From an uncultured Bacillaceae bacterium (GTDB taxonomy: Bacteria > Bacillota > Bacilli > Bacillales > Bacillaceae_L): 64,000 bases of DNA. The translations under genes were made by a program, and so were the position numbers. The notes under the pieces are model-generated. The model was not told the DNA's origin. It saw only the letters and a list, made by a program, of their open reading frames with translations, and searched no databases. Location of the stretch: assembly GCA_947497585.1 (NCBI GenBank), contig CANMHG010000005.1, positions 186,001-250,000 of the forward strand, in the 5' to 3' direction. Below, in pieces: positions 59,547 to 64,000 of the stretch. The stretch's first letter is position 1, and every line of letters starts with the position of its first letter.

Positions 59547-62111
59547 TTACAATCCACATTTAAGTTGTGCGCCGCACCCAGTACACGTATTGCAGCCTCC
59601 AAGGTCTTCAACTGTTCCTTGGCGACAAACTGGACATGTATTTCCAACTTCTGAACCGATGGTTACATCTGTTGAACGTAGTGCATTTATTGTATCTACT
59701 AATACCACATGACTCTTTTTCTTTTCAGTTGTTGTTTCAGTAATTTCTTCTTCAAATGTGTTTTCTTCTGCTTTAAGAGTTAATACTTGTGAATCACGGC
59801 TACCGTCAACATAAACAGTTCCACCTTTTGCTCCACCTTTGTATAAACGCTCATACACTCCTTCAACCTGCTCAACAGTGTAACCTCTAGGAGCATTTAC
59901 TGTTTTACTAATTGAGCTATCAATCCAACGCTGGATGACACATTGAACGTCAGCGTGTGCCTCTGGTGCAAGCTCCATTGCAGAAATAAACCATTTTGGA
60001 AGGTTATTTGGATCTGCCTCAGGATTATTATCTAAATACTCTTGTACGATATCTGCTTTTACTTCAATAAACTTACCTAAACGTCCACTTCTGAAGTAAG
60101 AGAAGGAGAAGTAAGGTTCTAATCCTGTTGATACACCTACCATTGTTCCAGTGGAACCTGTAGGAGCAACAGTTAATAGGTGTGAATTACGAATTCCGTA
60201 TTCTTTAATACCATTCTTAATGTCATCTGGCATTTTTTGCATGAAGCCAGTTTGAGTAAATGCATTTCTTAAGCCAATTGTACCTTCTTCATTTTCTCCT
60301 ACTAAGAATGGGAAGCTTCCCTTTTCTTTAGCGAGTTCAATTGATGCACGATATGCAGTTGTTGCGATAGTCTCGAACACTTCATCTACAAGCTTATTTC
60401 CTTCTTCTGAACCATACTCTGTTTCACAATAGATAAGTAGGTCGTGTAATCCCATTACACCAAGACCAACACGTCGTTCGCTTAATGCTTGTTTTTTATT
60501 AGCTTCTAGGAAATACGGAGTGGCATCGATAACGTTATCCTGCATTCTCACTCCAACTTCTACAGTTTTCTTAAGCTTTTCAAAGTTAACTGTTTTTGTT
60601 TCTTTATCAGCCATTTCAGCTAGGTTTACAGCTGCAAGATTGCAGACACTGTAAGGTGCAAGAGGTTGTTCACCACATGGATTTGTCGCAACTACCTGTT
60701 GCCCATATGCTTTTGCATTTGTCATTTCATTTGCATTATCAATGAAGAATATTCCCGGCTCTGCTGAATACGTAGCACAAATGTTAACTAGGTTCCAAAG
60801 CTCTTTCGCTTTGATTTTACGATAAACACGGACTTTGTGTCCTAGTTTCTCCCATTCTCTTACATCACCAATTTTATGCCATTCTTCATTGTAAATTTTC
60901 ATCTCAGCTTCATCATAGCTTTCTACATCTGGGAATTTAAGTTCATAATACTCATCTTCCTCGACAGCCTCCATGAACTCCTTAGTTAAACATATAGAGA
61001 TGTTTGCACCAGTAAGGAACTCAGGATTATGAACTGAATAATTCCCACCTGTTTTAAGCTTTATTTCTGCATCTTTTATAATTTTATCACTAAATCCACC
61101 ATAACCAGGAATAGATTTGTAGTTAACAATCCCTTGATACATATCTCTTTCTTGTTGTGAAAGCGGAGTGAATTTTAATTTTTCTTGAGCGTATTTTTTA
61201 ATCGTTTCATCGTTTGTATTTTCAATTAAGTAGCGTAAAATTCTTGGATTTTGCATCTTAGAAATGATGAATTCTATAATATCAGGGTGTGAGGAATTCA
61301 ACATTATCATTTGGGCTCCGCGGCGCGATCCACCTTGCTCAACAAGATGAGTAAGCTTCGCAATATCATCCAACCAAGATACAGATCCAGATGACTTACC
61401 ATTTACTCCACGAGCCAACGCATTTCTTGGTCTTAAAGTAGAACCATTTGTTCCTACTCCGCCACCACGGCTCATAATCTCCATAACTTGTTTTCTATGC
61501 TCAGAGATACCTTCACGAGAATCTTGAACATATGGCATTACATAACAGTTAAAGAATGTAACTTCTGTTCCAGCACCTGCTCCATATAGTACACGGCCTG
61601 CTGGGATAAAGTTTAAGTTTACAAGCTCTGCGTAGAACTTCTCAAACCATTCTTGTCGCTTTTCTTCCGTTTTTTCTACTGATGCAAGACCTGTTGCATT
61701 TCGCTTAGCAATTTGCTCGTAGTAGATTTCTAAAGGCTTCTCAATTACGTCAAGAGATCTCTTAATAATTCCCGTTTCGACTTCCTCTGGGCTATCTAAT
61801 ACACCGCGATATTCCTCTTCAACTAGTACTCTAGCAGCTTTCTGTTCCCAATCAATATCAACGATATATCCAAGACCACGAGCCGGGAACTTTGGATCTT
61901 CCTTAATCGTTAATACAACAAAATCACCAGCAGTTAACGTGATTTTTTCGGTATCCTTGAAAGTATAACGATCAAGCATAACAAGACGTGATACTCCTTT
62001 ATGTGTAAGTATCATATCTTCTGTAATTGGGTGTACTTGAGGAAAAAGCCTGATATCTTGATTAAGCCTTTCTACATTCACCATATTCTTTTTTTCTAGC
62101 ACAACAGCCAT
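59547..62111 (-). CDS. nrdJ: Coenzyme B12-dependent ribonucleotide reductase (class II)
   Basis: The 854-residue enzyme reduces ribonucleotides with an adenosylcobalamin radical, independent of oxygen. Visible features are FFNCYVMPY (a redox Cys), SRGGGVGTNGSTLRPR, the radical-site motif NPCGEQPLAPYSVCNLAAVNL, and VAPTGSTGTMVGVSTGLEP. The end holds two CxxC pairs (CPVCRQGTV ... CNTCTGCG) as a zinc ribbon for re-reduction. Start ATG 62111 has AGGGAG 8 bases upstream. Palindromes like NrdR boxes lie upstream. Confidence 0.96.
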   Translation of the reverse strand: MAVVLEKKNMVNVERLNQDIRLFPQVHPITEDMILTHKGVSRLVMLDRYTFKDTEKITLTAGDFVVLTIKEDPKFPARGLGYIVDIDWEQKAARVLVEEEYRGVLDSPEEVETGIIKRSLDVIEKPLEIYYEQIAKRNATGLASVEKTEEKRQEWFEKFYAELVNLNFIPAGRVLYGAGAGTEVTFFNCYVMPYVQDSREGISEHRKQVMEIMSRGGGVGTNGSTLRPRNALARGVNGKSSGSVSWLDDIAKLTHLVEQGGSRRGAQMIMLNSSHPDIIEFIISKMQNPRILRYLIENTNDETIKKYAQEKLKFTPLSQQERDMYQGIVNYKSIPGYGGFSDKIIKDAEIKLKTGGNYSVHNPEFLTGANISICLTKEFMEAVEEDEYYELKFPDVESYDEAEMKIYNEEWHKIGDVREWEKLGHKVRVYRKIKAKELWNLVNICATYSAEPGIFFIDNANEMTNAKAYGQQVVATNPCGEQPLAPYSVCNLAAVNLAEMADKETKTVNFEKLKKTVEVGVRMQDNVIDATPYFLEANKKQALSERRVGLGVMGLHDLLIYCETEYGSEEGNKLVDEVFETIATTAYRASIELAKEKGSFPFLVGENEEGTIGLRNAFTQTGFMQKMPDDIKNGIKEYGIRNSHLLTVAPTGSTGTMVGVSTGLEPYFSFSYFRSGRLGKFIEVKADIVQEYLDNNPEADPNNLPKWFISAMELAPEAHADVQCVIQRWIDSSISKTVNAPRGYTVEQVEGVYERLYKGGAKGGTVYVDGSRDSQVLTLKAEENTFEEEITETTTEKKKSHVVLVDTINALRSTDVTIGSEVGNTCPVCRQGTVEDLGGCNTCTGCGAQLKCGL

Positions 62112-62150
62112 TCTCACATCTCCCTTGTCACTCAGTTTATAGCTTGTCCA

Positions 62151-62185
62151 ATACGAGAGAACTATCTTCTAATTAACTCTCGTGT
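62151..62185 (-). promoter_or_regulatory. Hairpin in the nrdJ leader
   Basis: ACGAGAG and CTCTCGT pair around a loop of about 17 bases between the putative promoter and the nrdJ start. No U run follows, so it is not a plain terminator. Confidence 0.35.
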
Positions 62186-62248
62186 GTTGTTTAATTTAGC
62201 AGTAACCATAACTTAACATATTCCTCCAATCTAAATCAACACATAAAT

Positions 62249-62291
62249 CTATATATAGTATATAATTATTTTTCGACAATACTACATATTG
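62249..62291 (-). promoter_or_regulatory. Putative NrdR box pair upstream of nrdJ
   Basis: CTATATATAG at 62249-62258 fits the NrdR core CwAtATaTwG exactly. CTACATATTG at 62282-62291 fits with one change. Their 33-base spacing is close to the three helical turns common for NrdR pairs. The first overlaps a plausible -10 region. Confidence 0.5.
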
Positions 62292-62467
62292 ATTTTTGGT
62301 CAACTATAATCTCTTTTGTCAAACCTTAAATAGTTCAAAAAAGGTAGATAGCAAGAGATAAACTAAGATTATTCTCGTATATTGACCAAAAACGAAAAAA
62401 TTTGTCGGTTGCAAAATCCTTATCTAAAATGAGCCCTTACAAATAAACACTTTTTAAAAAATCAATT

Positions 62468-62497
62468 AAAAAAAGCGACTAAAAAAAAGTCGCTTGT
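62468..62497 (-). terminator. Terminator after lipM
   Basis: AAGCGACT and AGTCGCTT form a stem followed by a T run on the minus strand. Confidence 0.85.
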
Positions 62498-62501
62498 CAT
62501 T

Positions 62502-63338
62502 TTATCTTTTAAAATTCCAATCAGGATTTGCATATCTCTTCTTTACAATCTCTTCTACATATAGTATTTCTTCATCTGAAAGAGTATAGGGCTCAAGATT
62601 AATGTTAAGACCCTTTTCAAACCCTTCCTTAAAAGCTTTCTTTGCCTCATCAATCGTAACCGGCTCTGCTCTTAGTGCATTTATGGCAACAGCCTTATTT
62701 TTAAAATTACGTTGGAGCCTTTCTTTTACACGGTCATTAGGATACTTAAAGACATCAAAGAGCTTATCCTCATCTATATCTAGTAAGATAGAGCCATGTT
62801 GAAGAATAACACCTTTTTGGCGTGTCTGAGCACTTCCGGCTACTTTCCGTCCTTCAACAACTAACTCATACCAAGAAGGCGCATCAAAGCATACAGCAGA
62901 CCTCGGATCTTTTAGACCTGCTTTTTCTTCATCCGTTTTAGGTACCGCAAAATAAGCATCTAGTCCTAACAATCGAAAACCTTGTAATACACCTTCTGAA
63001 ATCACTCTATATGCCTCAGTAACCGTATAAGGCATTTCAGGGTGATCTTCTGAAACAATCACACTATATGTAAGTTCCTGATCGTGAAGAACCCCTCTAC
63101 CACCTGTAGGGCGTCTTACAAAACCTAGACCATATTTCTTAACTGCATCTAAGTCAATCTCCTTATCTACCTTCTGAAAATAACCTATCGATAAGGTAGG
63201 TGGATTCCAGCCATAAAAACGAATCGTTGGTGGAATTTTATGTTCACTATGCCAATCAAGCAAGGCTTCATCTAATGCCATATTAAATTCAGGAGAACAA
63301 TCACCTGAGTCTATAAATCTCCATGTTTCAATCGTCAT
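62502..63338 (-). CDS. lipM: Octanoyl-[GcvH]:protein octanoyltransferase LipM
   Basis: The 278-residue BPL/LplA-type fold protein has [18 protein letters not shown] near residues 75-92, the catalytic Cys150 in [15 protein letters not shown] and [19 protein letters not shown] with the conserved Lys. It moves octanoate from acyl carrier protein to GcvH, starting lipoate assembly. The product is needed by BkdB and other lipoyl enzymes. It matches B. subtilis yqhM in position and length. Confidence 0.95.
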   Translation of the reverse strand: MTIETWRFIDSGDCSPEFNMALDEALLDWHSEHKIPPTIRFYGWNPPTLSIGYFQKVDKEIDLDAVKKYGLGFVRRPTGGRGVLHDQELTYSVIVSEDHPEMPYTVTEAYRVISEGVLQGFRLLGLDAYFAVPKTDEEKAGLKDPRSAVCFDAPSWYELVVEGRKVAGSAQTRQKGVILQHGSILLDIDEDKLFDVFKYPNDRVKERLQRNFKNKAVAINALRAEPVTIDEAKKAFKEGFEKGLNINLEPYTLSDEEILYVEEIVKKRYANPDWNFKR

Positions 63339-63501
63339 ATTTTATCCCTCATTAACACCAATTTCATTTTGCTTTTTAAGTCTAACAAAATTAACACTGA
63401 TTTCAAAGTAAAAACAAACAGAATTCCTTTGATTATTCATGTTATCACTTATATAATAGAGTATGTCGATGAAAAGAGGAAAAAAGAAGGAGTCGATTTT
63501 G

Positions 63502-63888
63502 TTGGAAATGGTTTATATTACACTTGGAGCACTAGGAGCATTTATAACTTACGCTATCATCATGTTTTTGTATCAAAGAAAAATTCTAAAAACGTTAACT
63601 GAAGAAGAATTCCGTGCTGGATATCGTAAAGCACAGTTGATAGATGTACGCGAACAAAATGAATTTGAAAATGGACACATTCTAGGTGCTCGTAACATTC
63701 CATTGTCTCAATTAAAAATGCGCCTTAAAGAAATACGCCAGGACAAGCCTGTTTACCTGTATTGTCAAAATGGCATGAGAACAGGCAGAGCAGCTCAAAT
63801 GTTAAAAAGAAAAGGCTACCAGGACCTTAACCAACTAAAAGGCGGTTTTAAAATGTGGTCTGGAAAAATTAAAACGAAAAATAGTTAA
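63502..63888 (+). CDS. yqhL: Membrane-anchored rhodanese-like protein
   Basis: From the TTG at 63502 (AAGGAG 9 bases upstream) the protein has 128 residues: one N-terminal membrane helix (about 3-24), then a rhodanese domain with LIDVREQNEFENGHILGARNIP and the active-site loop YLYCQNGMRTGRAAQML with its Cys. Such proteins bind sulfane sulfur; partner unknown. An ATG at 63463 would add a basic tail but lacks an RBS. Confidence 0.88.
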   Translation: MEMVYITLGALGAFITYAIIMFLYQRKILKTLTEEEFRAGYRKAQLIDVREQNEFENGHILGARNIPLSQLKMRLKEIRQDKPVYLYCQNGMRTGRAAQMLKRKGYQDLNQLKGGFKMWSGKIKTKNS

Positions 63889-63895
63889 GATGAAT

Positions 63896-63933
63896 ATAGC
63901 CTACCCACTAAAATGGATAGGCTATTTTTTATG
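63896..63933 (+). terminator. Terminator after yqhL
   Basis: AATAGCCTACCCA and TGGATAGGCTATT pair with one mismatch and are followed by TTTT. Confidence 0.85.
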
Positions 63934-63969
63934 CAAAAAAATAGGTTAAACGATAATCCGTCTAACCTC
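63934..63969 (-). terminator. Terminator of a minus-strand gene beyond the window
   Basis: AGGTTAGACG and CGTTTAACCT form a stem followed by TTTTTTT on the minus strand. In B. subtilis the glycine cleavage genes follow yqhL in this orientation. The remaining 31 bases do not allow an assignment. Confidence 0.6.
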
Positions 63970-64000
63970 TAACTACACCTAAGACAAAGCAGCCTAGTGT

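Noticed and set aside
62112-62501. Cobalamin riboswitch upstream of nrdJ
   Set aside because: I looked for a B12-box-like conserved core and the expected multi-stem layout in the 390-base leader and did not find it. The region upstream of mutA also lacks one.

Overview
The window is about 64 kb of AT-rich chromosome from a spore-forming member of the Bacillaceae. Evidence for this is the gene order, which follows the Bacillus subtilis yqj-yqi-yqh region almost gene by gene, with spo0A, spoIVB, the eight-gene spoIIIA operon and splB, strong AGGAGG ribosome binding sites and frequent TTG/GTG starts. It is not B. subtilis itself. It carries methylmalonyl-CoA mutase genes (mutA, mutB, meaB), a coenzyme B12-dependent ribonucleotide reductase (nrdJ), an extra chemoreceptor and an extra CheW. 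No rRNA, tRNA, prophage, intact insertion sequence or CRISPR array was seen.

Layout: 1-7.1 kb holds the end of a cyclase-family gene, gndA, DNA polymerase IV, a lone CheW, a PepT-like peptidase, and an acyl-CoA carboxylase beta subunit paired with methylmalonyl-CoA epimerase. 7.2-11.9 kb holds the miniprotein Prli42, an L,D-transpeptidase, a YqjA-type membrane protein, the artPQM amino-acid ABC transporter and the bacilliredoxin brxB. 12-17.4 kb is the mutA-mutB-meaB operon, followed by a second aromatic-acid-exporter-like gene. 18.9-29.4 kb is the ptb-bcd-buk-lpdV-bkdAA-bkdAB-bkdB operon with its sigma-54 activator bkdR. 29.5-35.6 kb holds yqzF, a glycerophosphodiesterase, a YycC-like small protein, spo0A, spoIVB, recN and ahrC. 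35.9-45.2 kb is a housekeeping stretch: tlyA-like yqxC, dxs, ispA, xseB, xseA, folD, nusB, yqhY, accC, accB. 45.5-52.6 kb holds a chemoreceptor, spoIIIAH to spoIIIAA and yqhV. 53.1-64 kb holds efp, papA, aroQ, yqhR, yqhP, a patatin-like protein, mntR, splB, nrdJ, lipM and yqhL.

The metabolic theme is branched-chain amino acid use. Bcd deaminates Leu/Ile/Val, the Bkd complex makes branched acyl-CoAs, and Ptb/Buk convert these to acids with ATP yield. Propionyl-CoA from Ile/Val could pass through the carboxylase, epimerase and B12-dependent mutase to succinyl-CoA. A perfect sigma-54 promoter precedes ptb and a near-consensus catabolite-repression (cre) site precedes mutA, so both routes look regulated. 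The second theme is sporulation. spo0A has a sigma-H-type promoter overlapping a 0A box, and spoIIIAD has no conventional start codon and appears to begin at ATT.

No wholly new system is evident. The least explained structures lie between genes: a 52-bp tandem array of small hairpins between efp and yqhV, a 21-bp tandem repeat beside splB, a dispersed palindromic repeat of about 125 bp (two full copies and one fragment), and a stack of hairpins inside the bkd operon. All calls come from reading the sequence and remembered family knowledge; no database search was run.
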